Program-made: the position numbers and the translations under genes
Assembly: GCA_903813345.2 (NCBI GenBank)
Contig: CAIIXF020000010.1
Location: forward strand, 20,595,181 to 20,659,180
DNA length: 64,000 nt
Reading direction: 5' to 3'
DNA from: Owenia fusiformis
Lineage: Eukaryota; Annelida; Polychaeta; Sabellida; Oweniidae
Shown: positions 25,541 through 37,835 of the stretch, one piece after another
How the letters are laid out: every line of letters starts with the position of its first letter
How positions within the stretch are numbered: the stretch's first letter is position 1
The notes under the pieces: model-generated
The model's input: the letters and a program-made list of their open reading frames with translations, nothing else
Told to the model about the DNA's origin: nothing
Databases searched by the model: none

Positions 25541-25985
25541 AGGATAAAGTATTCTGTTATTATTAGGTCAACTAAACTTGAAAAATGTAACGCTCGTCGT
25601 TTTTGACGTTATAAGGCTGTTTGCGCCCTATACTAAATGATATTTTGACACCATATTGTTACGCTAATTGTCCCCAGTTTCGTGCGACGAGTAAGTGCAT
25701 TTTAGATTAGAGTAGCAAATGCGTACAGTGTCTCGGGTATCGGGTTTCATAATGAACTGAGCGGCCATTATTGGTAAATTAAAGAGTGACGTAGTGCATT
25801 ATGGTGAATATGCAATTACACGTCGCACGAAACTGGGGACAATTAGCGTAACATTATGGCGTCAAAAAACCAAGACAAAACAATGAGCAGCATAGGGCGC
25901 AAACAGCCTTACAACGTCAAAAACGACAAGCGTCACATTTTTATCAAGTTTAGTCAACCTAAAAATAAAATACTTTATCATTATC
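25541..25985. mobile_element. foldback MITE, TA-type, ~400-450 bp
   Basis: Strong arms are 25564-25632 and ~25890-25961: TAGGTCAACTAAACTTGA, TGACG(C/T) and GGCTGTTTGCGCCCTAT match in inverted orientation. Inner arms TTACGCTAATTGTCCCCAG and TTTCGTGCGACG also pair. Weaker homology continues outward (GATAAAGTATT on both sides), so the true ends are uncertain; TA at 25564/25960 is one option. Confidence 0.7.
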
Positions 25986-26820
25986 TAATAATGACAAAAT
26001 TCACAAGGTAGCAAGATCTCGAGGACAATATTTCTAAAATGTTTTTGAATTTTGGAAAACGGTAAAGAAATCCACTTGGGGCGTTGGTAAAAATTGATAT
26101 GTATGGACTTTGTGGTAGAAAATCGATGCGTCACATTTTTTTCAAGTCTCGAAAACCAGCTCTTATTTTAATATTATTTGCAAAATAAACAAACTGGTTA
26201 TTGTTTTGTAAATTTCGCCATGACAATATTGTGAAGTTAATTTTTCTTTCAAATCAGACTTGAATTAGAAGGTTAAATGAAGGTAAACTTATTGCTCGTC
26301 CCATTCGCCTTCAAAACCTTACACAATTTTGAAATTTTAAAAGCGTTCATATATGATAATTTGAACTGTAGCCGTTAAGCAATTGTGACGTCATAAATGA
26401 ACATGCTCCATTGAATAAATTGTGAAATTTTAGTGGGATTTTGATCATTATTTCAAAAGTTATCCCAATTTCAACGAGCCCTGTAAGTGTAAAGTGTTAC
26501 GTCTTACAGCGTATTTGACGATTTTGGGATATGTTTAACTTTAAAAATATGTTGGATCCCATCAAAATTTTGAAGAAAAAATAATTTCACTGAAATGCGA
26601 ATAAAAAATACTTCAAAATGATATATAAAACACATAGCTAGCTTTTTAAATAAGGCAGAGATTAACGCTCAAAGCTCAAATCAGCCCGCATTTCCCGAAC
26701 TGTCCCCAGGTCCGTGCACGTCATAAATGGACAATGTCATTTTTCATGTCACCACCAAAAAGTTATAGTCTCCGTTTTTTGACGCCAATTGGTGGTTTGC
26801 GGTTGGTGGTTGGTGATTTA
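25986..26820. other. no gene recognised
   Basis: Possibly an eroded extension of the inverted repeat just upstream. Otherwise nothing. Confidence 0.35.
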
Positions 26821-27460
26821 GATTTTTTCAAAATCATCCACATGTTTTTCAGAAGTTCTAGTCTGACTTTATACTTAAGATTTGACATTCAATGACCTTT
26901 TCAAGGTCAAAAAAGGTAAAACGATTTTTTATACTTGCTTCAAAGTGACTAATATTTAAAAAAAATTAAAATCATCTACAAGTTATCAGCAGTTCAAATC
27001 TGTCAAGGGGGGAACCAGCGATGACTGACATATTACGTCTCTTGCGTACCACCTTCGTTTGCTACCACCTTCTCACAAGTTAGTTTTCGAATATAACACG
27101 TCGTGGTGATGTTTTAATCGATGTAAGCTTATTCCTTACATCTTTCTTTATCTTGATGTGAAAAACCAAGCTATGAAATCGGTAAAACACGCCAGAAATT
27201 AACATAATATTATTCGAAGCGTTATTACAGAAAATTTGGAATCCGCCATTTTGTTTATCGATACATACAGGTTTACATTATAAGCGTTCGTCAGCTTTGA
27301 ACTCTGGGGCTAATCCCCCCTGAAATCTGACTATAGATTTGACCTTCAATAACATTCTCAAGGTCAAAAAGGTCTTTTTCATCTTGCTTCAAATTGACCA
27401 TTTTTTCAAAATCATCTTCAAGTTCTAAGAAATCCAAATCTGACTTAAGATTGAACTCAT
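26821..27460. repeat. 'AAGGTCA' minisatellite block, split by an insertion
   Basis: Same unit as 11816-12318. The reading CAGTTCAAATCTG breaks at 27003 and resumes AAATCTGACTATAGATTTGA at 27323, separated by the hAT-like element. Confidence 0.8.
27004..27322. mobile_element. hAT-like MITE, 319 bp
   Basis: Ends CAAGGGGGGAACC and ...GGCTAATCCCCCCTG. The flanking 8-mers are AAATCTGT (26996-27003) and AAATCTGA (27323-27330), 7 of 8 identical. CA...TG ends with an 8-bp TSD fit hAT. The uninterrupted target is visible in other units of the host minisatellite (12105-12125). No coding capacity. Confidence 0.75.
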
Positions 27461-27848
27461 TGTGAGCGACTAGGTGGTGACATTTTGTCATGTAAATGCC
27501 TTGTTATAAAGGAGTAATAGTATATTTGAATTGCAATTAAGAACCCGTATCATTCTTTAATGGATTTTAAAGAATGCATGTACTAATCCACGTATGGGAC
27601 ATGCACTCATGCTTTTAAATTTCCGATAAAGATTGAAACAGAATTCTTTATTCCTTAGATAATCAACTAATAACAGTGAATGCAATTGAATTTATCTGAT
27701 TTAACTAACTGAATTAGGTGAAAGAGAATACACAGATCATCTAAAGAAGTACGTTTCATAACCGGACCATCTTATTCTCTAAAAATAGTAATTAAACTGA
27801 ATATATTTAAAATATATATATATATAAAATTTTACACCAGATTATATT

Positions 27849-29061
27849 CACTCCGGAATAACCTGACTACGGTAAAGTCAGATACCGTTGCCACAAATGG
27901 CGGACGTAACTGTCGCTTCAACTGTTTAATCACTTGGTCCGCATTTCATGGGATTCGTCGCTAATTCTGTGTATGCATTGAGCTGTTGTTATAATGTATC
28001 ATATGAAATTCCATTTTCGATCAAATTGGGTCGTGAATCGCTACAATATAGAGTCTTCGATATCGTCAATGACAACGGAATCTGAATTTGAGTAATTTAG
28101 ACACCGGCATATGGTAATTACAGTGTCCGTTGTCCCGTATCTCATTTTGGTCGGTTAAATTAAAGACTTTATTTCGATGGTATATACACCATACAATGGG
28201 GATTAAGACACTTTGATTGATTGTTGTTCCAAAGGAATTTAGTCTAGGTGCTGTATAAACATGCAGTTAATGAAAATCTAATAGACTAGGTGCGAGTAGA
28301 AATAATCTTGATTTACGTCATTAAAAAAATTCAGTCAAACTGATGTCATATTTGGAATCTACATGTAAAATTACATCTAGAAATGAGGTTTTGAAAAGAG
28401 TTTATCAACTTTGAAAATTTAATTTTCTTTAAAAATGTGATTATTTGGTCGGGGAGATTCCCCATTGACCCCATGTTGTAAAATCACAAAAAGTGAAATA
28501 TCTTTTCTTGTGTTGGGCAGATAACTTTTTCCTTTACTGGACATATTTTAATTTGTATAACTATCAGATACATAAGGGTAATATGAAAAGTGAACCACTA
28601 AAACTGATGAATATTCAAGTTTAAGAGAACTTTGTAATACCCTGCCATGTTATTTCCCCCGAATCAGCCACCTGGTGGCGAAACTGGTAACTACCTACTC
28701 GCATCTGAGTAATTGAAACGACGGTACGTTATGTCCGCCATTTGTGACAACGATCAAATTTGGTCGTGAATCGCCACAATATAGCGTCTTCGATATCGTC
28801 AATGACAACGGAATCTGAATTTGAGTAATTTAGAAAGACAACAGCATATGGCAATGACAGGTTAAATTAAAGACTTTATTTGGATGGTAGAACATTATAC
28901 AATGAGTATTAAGATACTTTGATTGATTGTCGTTCCAAAGGAATTTAGTCTAGGTGCTTTATTAAACATACAGTTCATGAGAATCTAATTGAAGCGACGG
29001 TTATGTCCGCCATTTGTGACAACGGTATCTGACTTTACCGTTGTCAGGCTATCCCGGGGTG
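27849..29061. mobile_element. composite CAC...GTG element with 5-bp TSD, internal duplication and nested insertion
   Basis: The left end CACTCCGGAATAACCTGAC pairs with the right end ...GTCAGGCTATCCCGGGGTG, and the TIR continues (GGTAAAGTCAGATACCGTTG, CACAAATGGCGGACG) for ~75 bp. TSD is ATATT at 27844-27848 and 29062-29066. Inside, a ~300-bp segment starting GATCAAATTGGGTCGTGAAT (28018) is repeated from 28755. Only its first copy carries the 427-bp element at 28283-28709. Same family as 37836-38509. Confidence 0.75.
28283..28709. mobile_element. 427-bp repeat-family element, copy 1 (nested)
   Basis: Starts AGACTAGGTGCGAGTAG and ends ...CTACTCGCATCTGAG (imperfect TIR), flanked by TAAT at 28279-28282 and 28710-28713. 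The duplicated sister segment reads GAATCTAATTGAAGCG without it, an empty site. Related copies are at 42378 and 58586. A TAA/TAAT target is suggestive of PIF/Harbinger but not decisive. Confidence 0.7.
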
Positions 29062-29066
29062 ATATT

Positions 29067-32000
29067 GCTAAATCCAATAATTTCACTTGTTCTTATCTCA
29101 CTATTTTCGATATCAGATATATCCAGTTTTCTCCAACATATGTTGTAATAAATTCAGTATAAATGAAGTGTCCTACAATCTCGAGATGTTGATGGTGACA
29201 ATAATTGCTGTTCGTTCCATTATTTTATTTGCATCATTATACATTTGGACTACCAATGCCACCAACTCAGTATAAGTGGAAATAATGGTCATACACGTGT
29301 ACGGTGTAACCCATTTTTTGTCTTAGTACAACTATAGATCGAACTTCAAAAAGTTCCGTCAGTCTTTTGTTATATAAAATATATACAAAGCTCAATTGTC
29401 CCAATTGAATACATATGATTATAAGGGTGAATTGATTGCTGCATCATCAGCAGGTTCAAGATTAGGTTCTAAATTGAACTGTCAATTTCAGTAGGTTTTA
29501 GATGTTTGTCAGGAGGCTTCTTATATCAGGTGCTGACATGTTTTTTCCGCTCTACATCACGGTGATACATCAAAATATTAAGTCACGTATTCTGATATTG
29601 TATAGAAGCAACAGTAAACAATACATTTTCCACAGGGCTGCCATCTTTCTGTGTAGTTGTAATATCATTTTATACTAAATGTAACTTATTGAGGATTGAA
29701 TCAACACCATGGCAACAACTGATCTTTCGGTACTGATATAAGTAAATTGCATTCATGCAATTGCAAGGTTGTGAGTACTCGATTTTGAATGATGTGGAAC
29801 AGATACAAACTTTGACTTTGAACAACTTCTATATCGGTATCTTGGCTGGTGGCAAATCTATTTTCGAATGGAATTGGACTCATGCGGTTACTCTAATGTT
29901 CTATCAACCTTTCAGATAAGCCCAGAGCAGGTTTTCAAAGGCCATTCACGTCAAACCAAGAAACAATAGGGAAGTTAAGCTACACGTTTTAAGACAACTT
30001 TGCGTTCACAATCACGCGGTACTAACTCACCGGGGCTTATCGAAACCAAAACGACCCGCAAAACCGTTAATTTGAATTTCAAACCTACCCTTTCTTTGGA
30101 AAATCAATGATTGTGAGTCTCATAGTACACCGTTTTTCTTCAAACTTGTTCCATTTAAAACCTTCACATCTGTTCTCCCTTCGTAGTATTTACTTGCCAC
30201 TTTGAGAATATCTCCCTAACATGATCATTGCATTTTATCTCTAATCATGTTAATGTGAAAGACTGATTAGATCTGACCGACTTACGATAAAAACGTAATT
30301 CAATTTCCCAGAACTATTAAGAAAATGAAATAAGTCATCTAGATTGTCAGCGAAACACAAAATGACATGAAAAATAATTATCGATGAAATGTAATCTAAT
30401 GGAAAGCTTTTGTTCACATGGAAATGGTTCAAGGGCTGACCAATTAATTAACGAAGTACATGTGACAACAGACCCCTTATCAGCCAAAACCCCCTATCAG
30501 ATCCCGTATCGGTACTATTCTCAGGGATTTCTTTTGATTATTACATCTTTTAAACTTGTTAATGAAAGTTGAAAATGTTATATGATAATTCAAATTGTAC
30601 CATTTTATGTCTCCATCATTTTTTAATCAGTAGGTTTATTTCATAACAAACAAGTGCGACACTTTAAAATGTCACGTAATTACTTTCAAGCATGTTGACT
30701 GTATTTGACACATGAAGATTCGTCCCAATCAAGGGAAAAACGATTTGGTGACGAGAACTATTTAACCTTCCTCTGTCTCAGTTATGTCAAGAACATGCTT
30801 TCCTCTGGAATTTCTTTCATTACTACTCAGATGGCGCCCTCTAACAATTATTTTCTGAAGTGCCATAATTATCACGAAAATAATAAGGTCGTCGCATTCC
30901 ATGTCACTTAGTGATTACAATGCATAGGCGTAGCCAGGGTGAGGGGGGTGCGATCTCACCCAATATCCCTTTAAAAAGCCAGTGCACTTAATCATCTACC
31001 TTCTTTGGATTTGATTATAATCTTAAAACCCTATGTTCTACTTTCAGGCGAAATGGTAGAGACAATTGCAAACACACGACTAACAATTGATTAATAATCT
31101 GATCTAGAAATGGAACGTGAGCAAGATTCCCACGTTTGTTGAAAATCCGATCCAATATTGCAAAGGAATTTCAAATCTGTTGATGTGAGCCTACTCACAA
31201 AAGATATTTCATCAGAGGTAAGGTTATCAGTTATCAGAGTGTTTGCTAATAAGAGATTTGAAATTTGGTTAAATGTCGTGTTAGAAAGATTTTAGCATTT
31301 TTAACATTTTTAGCATTTTTAACTATTAAAAACATGCCAATGGAGTTTTACATATCCAAATGGAAATAATTATGGATAAAGAAATGGGGTGATTTTCTTT
31401 ATAATATGAATAGCAGCACCTATTCTTGTCCTAACAACACACGTGCTGCCATCTATTTATCTATCTCCATATATCTATGTAACAAATTGTCCAACATGAT
31501 GCACTTTATAAAATATCTTAAATTTCATATTAGAAGGATGATTGAAACAATGTACATTACTATGCCAAGTGTTCAACGTTACGATCGATGTTACAATCCA
31601 TTATGTTATTGCCAAAATGACAGGGAATATTCTGAAATTAAAATACGGACGATATGTTTCTGCAAAAGTCAACTTTCTTCCGAGAGATGTCTTAAATTAA
31701 ACATTTAACAATATATAACTTTTCACGGGGCCTTTAAAGTTAATTAACTGTCTCAATGTCAGACATAATCCATTGTCTATATGAGACTGCATCGATCAAT
31801 CGGAAAGTTTTTCATTGTTTCATTGATTGAACAATGATATTGTATTTACTGACTTTAATTACTGACTTGTGGAAAATGATCATTCAAAATATAATGTCTC
31901 GTGGGATATACGCTTCTTGGGGTAACAACCTCATTTAATGTACACAAATAGAAAAATAAAGTTCTGGAAATAGATTGAATTGATTTTACTTGAATTTAAG

Positions 32001-32766
32001 TAATTGCAAATTTGAAAAATGGTTAGTCTATCTTATCTTAATTAAAGATCCGATCTGATCACCGAAATTGCTTCATTTTGACTACATAGTATTATTACCG
32101 TTCTGTATACCATTTCCCTTTAAAGCTTTGGCAGTTCCCCATTGGATAGTTTCATGATGCCAGTTTTTTATTAACACAGTGTGGTGTTGTGAAATGTTTG
32201 TGTCGTTTGTTGCTCAATCTTTGGAAGGGCAAAGTAGTCTAAAGTGTGACAAAAGTTTGTATTTAACAATAAGTTTGACAATAATAAACTTATTTTGTTA
32301 TAAATTGTTGCTAAAAACAGCTGCGTTCATGAACAACAATTTGCAATATCAAGGTATAATATTTCACTTCACGTTAATTGGATTGCACTTTATCCTCTAA
32401 AAGATATTTGTATGAAGGAGATGAATTTTAAATATACTTTTCATCAAAAACATCTTTCAAGATGACGTATTTCCCATTGTATACTGGACCGCAGTTAATG
32501 CATTTGATCGGTTCGCTTATTTTATGGTGCAAAACTCTTTCAATGTACTCAAAGTAAGAAATATATCATTGACGTCATTGTAAATACGGGTGTAAATAGA
32601 TTCCATAACTCTTAGATCATTTTCAGATTGGCATGATGATGTAATGTAACTATACCATTGGAGCAGCCGCGATTAAGCAACTTATTAATCAAAATTATAA
32701 AAAAGATACGATAATATAGATGTCGACAACTATATTTTAAACCACGATAAAAGCGCACAACGCAAT
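29067..32766. other. no gene or repeat recognised; upstream of the receptor
   Basis: About 3.7 kb of AT-rich sequence. At ~30924-30955 the string ATAGGCGTAGCCAGGGTGAG with a G-run resembles repeat ends common in marine invertebrates. A receptor promoter or 5' UTR exon could lie here, but I see no TATA/Inr combination or splice pair I would defend. Confidence 0.45.
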
Positions 32767-33465
32767 ATGGTTCTAGAAACAGTCGTGAACGCAAGTGGAT
32801 TGCGGTATTGGAAGGCACATAGACAAAGTGACACCTATTCATCGGACCATAATTGGAGATTTGTCGTAGATGAGGACGAGGTACTTGTAGCAGAGCTGCC
32901 AGAACACATACAACTTTCAAATAAATTAATCAATGGTTTATCAACTGAAACTTTGACATCGGTGTTTTTCCAAGGTAATCTTAGCAAAGATATGGATCTG
33001 CCAAGAGGTATGCCTAATATAGAACCGGGGACAGCGCATCCGATGCCAACCTTCAACATGGTGAGCATTATCAAGACAGTTGTGCTATCGCTCATTTTCA
33101 CCGTATCGGTAATTGGAAACATTTCAACATTGGCTAAAATGATCAAAATACGGCGAAGAAAATCCACCATAAATACGCTTATCTTACATCTGGCGATTGC
33201 TGACCTCATCGTAACATTCTTCTGCATTATTACTGATGCCATTTGGGCGTCAACTGTCGAGTGGTTCGCTGGTAACGTCATGTGTAAAATTATCAAGTTC
33301 ATGCAGGTGTTTGGACTCTATGCCTCGACGTACATGATTGTCATTATTAGCCTGGATCGCTGCATGGCCATCATGGATCCTCTGAGTCGCAACAAGGCCC
33401 CAAAGAGGGTACGGATCATGATCCTGGCTGCCTGGTTTCTCAGTGCCTTATTCAGCCTACCCCAG
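32767..33465 (+). CDS. GnRH/corazonin/AKH-type GPCR, coding exon 1 (N-terminus to TM4)
   Basis: This exon encodes residues 1-233 of a rhodopsin-class neuropeptide receptor that would sit in the plasma membrane and signal through G proteins. The N-terminus of about 96 residues has no obvious signal peptide but has N-glycosylation sequons at N8 (NAS) and N71 (NLS). TM1 (~98-122) carries GN at 117-118. TM2 contains LHLAIADL (D146). C173 at the start of TM3 is the disulphide cysteine. TM3 ends in SLDRC (195-199), so DRC replaces the usual DRY, followed by a PL pair (205-206). TM4 has W223 and ends at LPQ. An in-frame stop at 32698 precedes the ATG, which is the first Met in frame. The exon ends CAG|GTGAGC at a codon boundary (phase 0) and joins exon 2 in frame. 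TM2-TM4 resemble protostome GnRH, corazonin and AKH receptors. I cannot say which paralogue without a tree. Confidence 0.92.
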
Positions 33466-33712
33466 GTGAGCATTATATTAACCCCCTCCCCTTTTAAAAC
33501 TTTATAATTGAAGTGATCTAGAATAGGCTACGGTAAGGTCAAAAAGGTCATTGACAATCTCAAAATTAACCGACATCATAGTGTGCAGGTGTGGTGTCCT
33601 TTGATTCTACCTTTCCGGACTACTAAGCAGTAGTACGTTGGGCTCTCGTGCAAATGTCAGCTAATTTAATCTTGATGATGGACGATTAATGCATATATTA
33701 CGCACATAACAG

Positions 33713-34110
33713 GCTTTTTATAAAAAAACTCCTACTGTACCTCATACCCACCTACCCACCTGGGACATGATACAGTCTTTCAAGGGTTCAATTTTAAAGA
33801 AGTTATTAAATCTTAGTTTATGATGAATTATAGATGAATTAATGCTCCCATATGGCTTTATTTAGGGATCTGTCATCTGTCTAGTCATAAAATAAAGCCG
33901 AAATTGCAGAAATGTTAATAATTTTTTAATATTTTGATTTCATGTCTGCTTTTGATTTCTCGAAATGATTTTTGTTGATTGGGCAGTCTGGCTTTGCATA
34001 AAAAAAAACTCGTATCCACGTACGTGGGGCTTGACACAGTCTTTGAAGGGTGAAATTTTTTAAAGATTATTATTCATTCTCAGTTTATGCTTAATTATAG
34101 AGTAAATGGT
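33713..34110. repeat. diverged direct duplication, ~130-bp unit
   Basis: AAAAAACTC...ACAxxGxxxTTGACACAGTCTTT-type sequence, GGTxxAATTTTxAAAGA and a TTTATGxTxAATTATAGA block occur at ~33720-33850 and again at ~33995-34105. Confidence 0.55.
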
Positions 34111-36067
34111 GATAATATTCTTTTTATGAAGCGGGGAAGTCAAAACATTACTAATAGAAATCATAGCAAGCATTAGGAGAGTATTTTGAAGCATTTAAAA
34201 TCGAATCCACAGCAAAATCTGAAGAATGAAATATTCCCACACGGACGTATATTGAGAGTTTTAAAGTTCCGCGCTCAAAGTTTCCAATATGGTGACTGAA
34301 GATAAGCTTAAGACTAAATTGTCGGCCATTTGGGATTTGCCTTCCCAAAACCGTTTTAGGGATTATCTATGCATTTGAATTCAGACCGGATGAAGAATTG
34401 ATTTGCAATGTATTGTTGATCAATTTTTTAAGGATTATGAAAATGGCCACGTCAAATTTTTTTCTCATAAATATTGTCTATCGCATTTACTGCAAGATTA
34501 GGGGTTTAGAGCTGTTTCAGCTTGTATGAAAATCTAGAACTGATGATGCCGGGCTAATCTGAAGGTGGTAGTTTTGGATTTCCCTGCAGTTTTTCATCAT
34601 GTACTCGTAATTCCTTTGAAGGAGATCGATTTGAAAAATGGAATATTTCTTTTAAGGCGCCACTTTCCATTTTCGTCCAAAAATATTGTCTTCAGGTTTT
34701 TTCTGCCTGATGATTGATTTGGAATTTTTTAGGAATGTCCCTTCGTATGAAAATTTAGAATAAGTTAGTCTTTGTATGTTCAAAGATTATTTGATTTTCA
34801 TCCCAAAATCTTGTCCGCACGGTCTTCTCAACCTGATGTCATGTTTGGAAGTTAAGCAATCCATTAAAAAGTTTCAATGATGTAATTTGGTATTGATTTC
34901 TAGTCTTAATTTTGAGACCCTTTGGGTAAAGAGGACATTTTGGAATTTCTGTCATAGAATTATTGTCCACAAAGTTGTACGCGATTGAAGGAAAAACAAA
35001 AAAGATGAATGTTTGATATGTAATATGATTAGTTTGTTGTTGGATACGTTAGATTACATATCGTGATTTTTGATTTTTCATTCTGAAATCCCTCTAGGAA
35101 TATATCCCAAAAGTAAATAAGTTATCGCTCAACTCACTGTGTCAATTTCAGGTGGCTATTTTGACATTATTATCGATATCAGGTATGCTTTAAGTTCAAT
35201 TATATTACTGGCACATTAAAAGAGAAGACCTAATAATGGTGCCTATTGATGGGGCGGGAAAAACGCTTGCACTTGAACTTTTCGAAAATATGGACTGGTA
35301 CAGTACTGCCACGCAGTTCCAAAATGTCAGGGATATCTAATCATATACTGTGGTTAATTTGCCGAATGGTCAAAGATCATTTCCTAAATTTTTATTTTCC
35401 TAATCACAAGAAACTTCCCATTGAATAACATTATGAAGATAATATTTCCGACATTTAATTTTCCGAACCTGGCAAAAATTCGGAAATGGGCAAATTAAAT
35501 GATAAGACAAAATTACCAATTATACAGTTATGGCGGATTGGGGATTAATTGATTAGGGAAAAATATATGGAAACTCAGTTCATATCTAATTGCAAAAAGA
35601 CTCCTGGCTTAATTGCCCTCTTCAGTTGACATATTTTTCCTTTCTTGATCCTAGACAAATGCCCTGGAATTTGGTCCCTAGGGAGTTACAGCTAATTGTG
35701 ACGAAGGTCACAAAGACAAACTATTAATTGATACTGCATTTCCTTATGATGTTAAAAATTGATGCACTTATATATTCTATATTGCTGTTTAACGATCGTA
35801 AATCACAGCCTTCTGAGTCTGTTTGAAGTAAATGCAGACGTAATATAATCAAAGGAAATTACCTTGTCTTCGAGTTAATTTATAGCACGGCTTTGTGAGG
35901 CGTTTATTAATTTTATCGTGAATTATAAGTTGTTTTAGTTGATTGGGTGCTACACGTTGTGGTCTCACATATTCTTAATTATTTTGAATATTTAAAGTTA
36001 ATTTTTTGTTCATAGCCTCGATGATTGAATTCCATAAAACGTTTTCCCTTTTTCCGGTCCATCAACA
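34111..36067. other. intronic, no gene recognised
   Basis: From 34380 to 35100 there is a loose recurrence of TTGGAATTT-like and TTGTC(T/C)-type words that may be an eroded tandem array. Nothing else. Confidence 0.4.
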
Positions 36068-36385
36068 ATGACAAAAGCCTGCGTACCATCTATTTGTTCA
36101 TTACCTCCAACAAAAGTAAAATTCACGGAAAATGTATTAAGGGCTCATGTTCAAGTAGCAATTTGGTTGCATTCACTTGATGCACATCCACTAGAGCTAA
36201 ACCCAACAGATTATGGATGGACAAACGATGACAATTTGCTGACCCTAAAGATGATTACATCTGATATGATTCTAAACGAACTACTCAAAATCAGGAGTTC
36301 CTGTAAATGTCAGATCCCTTGCAAATCAAACAGATGTAGGTGCAAACAATCTAACTTATCAGTATTCTGTGGTCGGTGTCTGTAA
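36068..36385 (+). pseudogene. 3' fragment of a transposon-type ORF with a CXC-like Cys-rich C-terminus
   Basis: The open frame gives 105 residues. After a short unrelated start it reads LPPTKVKF, then VLRAHVQVAIWL (~28-39), then a Pro/Gly/Trp block ending DYGW (~48-51). A Cys-rich tail from ~82 has the pattern CKC-x3-C-x4-CRC-x7-CGRC. This order (PPT..H..RAH.Q...W, then D.. .GW, then a CXC-like cluster) is one I associate with the C-terminus of uncharacterised, transposon-linked proteins common in marine invertebrates and arthropods. The recognition is from memory and not by search. The stop comes directly after the last CGRC, and an in-frame TAA at 36035 cuts it from any upstream part. The long N-terminal region expected for the family is absent, so I read it as a truncated relic in receptor intron 1. 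It could alternatively be the last exon of an element gene. Confidence 0.5.
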
Positions 36386-36419
36386 CAAATGGCAGGTGGT
36401 GATATTCTGCATGTTGATA

Positions 36420-36870
36420 CCTTGTTAGATATGTGAAAATTATGGATATCTGATTTTTCTATTTAAACCATACAAAGCATTTCCATTCAATTTTCCTGAC
36501 CAAAATATGGCAGGTTTTGGAGATTTCACGGTGGCCATATTGGATTTTTGCATTTTGCTATGTTAAGAGAGCGAATATCTGCATTATTTCTAATTAAATC
36601 ATAGGACGTTACATGGCCATTTCCTGCCATTTGTTGGATTTTTGTATTTTGCTATGTGAAAATAGCAGATTTCTTCATTATTTCATATAAAATCATACAA
36701 AGTAACATTTCCATTTAATTCCTCTACCCTGAAAACATACAAGGCACAAAGGACTAGCTTTTATCATAGGTATGAAGAAAGTTATTTGATTTCAAAGATT
36801 TCATTGTGGCCATCTTGGATTTTAACATTTTGCTAAAATACCTCAAGGTTGAGGGTTCTTCACCTACCCA
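36420..36870. repeat. imperfect tandem repeat following the CXC-domain relic
   Basis: Three units share (A/G)TGGCCAT(A/C)TTGGATTTT, GCATTTTGCTA, TCATTATTTC-like and CATACAAAG-TTTCCATTxAATT blocks. They directly follow the stop of the 36068 frame and may be part of the same element's 3' region. Confidence 0.6.
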
Positions 36871-37835
36871 AATATCATTACAGGGAACCTTACAATGCAT
36901 AATCTGCAGAGAAAAAACTTAATCAGACAAAACATGGTTACTGTCCATGGGGCTGCTGGACTAATCTGAAAACTGAGACTGCGTGAAAAGAGTCGGGTCG
37001 TTCACATTGTTTACAGTACTTGGTAAACTTCCTATTTAAAATAATTGATTAACAAGAGTCTGTCTGACATGTCGATGAACTTAGTCGAACAAATCCCATG
37101 GAGAATACTGCATTCATTGATGTATTCGAATACCATGTGTAAAAACGAATCACCATATTTAGCGGTGATTGCCTGAACACGATCACTTCCATTGTGCTTT
37201 TAACAGTCTCCATTTCCTCTTAATATGAGAAGTCAATTGCGTTAAAGAAGCACTGATAAGTCAAAATTGATCGCTTCCATACCTTTTGGAATCAATAATA
37301 CCTTCTCAGAAAACAATGTGCTATAAATCGTCTCCGACCTGCACCTGTGATCTGCAACTTGCAGCTGCGCTTATTGGGCGACCAATACTTGGAAAACATC
37401 CTGTAGCGTATATTTATACAAGTCTATGTATTTTAACTTTAAAGTAAGAATCGGATTTAGCAAAATCTTGACAACAACTATAAACAAAAATTGTGTCAAT
37501 TTAAGAATAATTTATGTAGGACAATTTCCTTGTCCTGTCTATTTTCTAAAAATACCCAAAGTGCATGCTGTAAGTAAGGAAAACTAAAAATGTTTACAAT
37601 AATACACTCTTTTTCTATTATATGACAAATCGGTTTTATTATGTGGGAGAATTTAAACATCCCCCCTCCCCATTTTGGCACTTTGAATCCTTAACTTTAT
37701 CATTTCATAACATATCGTGGATCTCTTGTGAGATATTGAATTTGAGATCATAAGGAAGATATTGGTAGGTTATGTTACTTGTAATTTTGTCACCCCCTAT
37801 GAACCCCCTGATACCCCATTTAAGAACGCCATTCT
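36871..37835. other. intronic, no gene recognised
   Basis: At 37555-37690 a segment (GTAAGGAAAACTAAAAATGTTT, then CCATTTTGGCACTTTGAATCC) resembles 17918-18015 (CAGGAAAACTAAAGATTTTT, then CCATTTTTTGCACTTTGAA), a dispersed repeat of unknown type. Confidence 0.5.

Noticed and set aside
30924-30960. Possible hAT-type terminus ATAGGCGTAGCCAGGG with G-run
   Set aside because: Only one end is seen and there is no TSD or opposite terminus, so I did not call an element.
32835-33302. 155-residue minus-strand open frame
   Set aside because: It is the antisense shadow of receptor exon 1.
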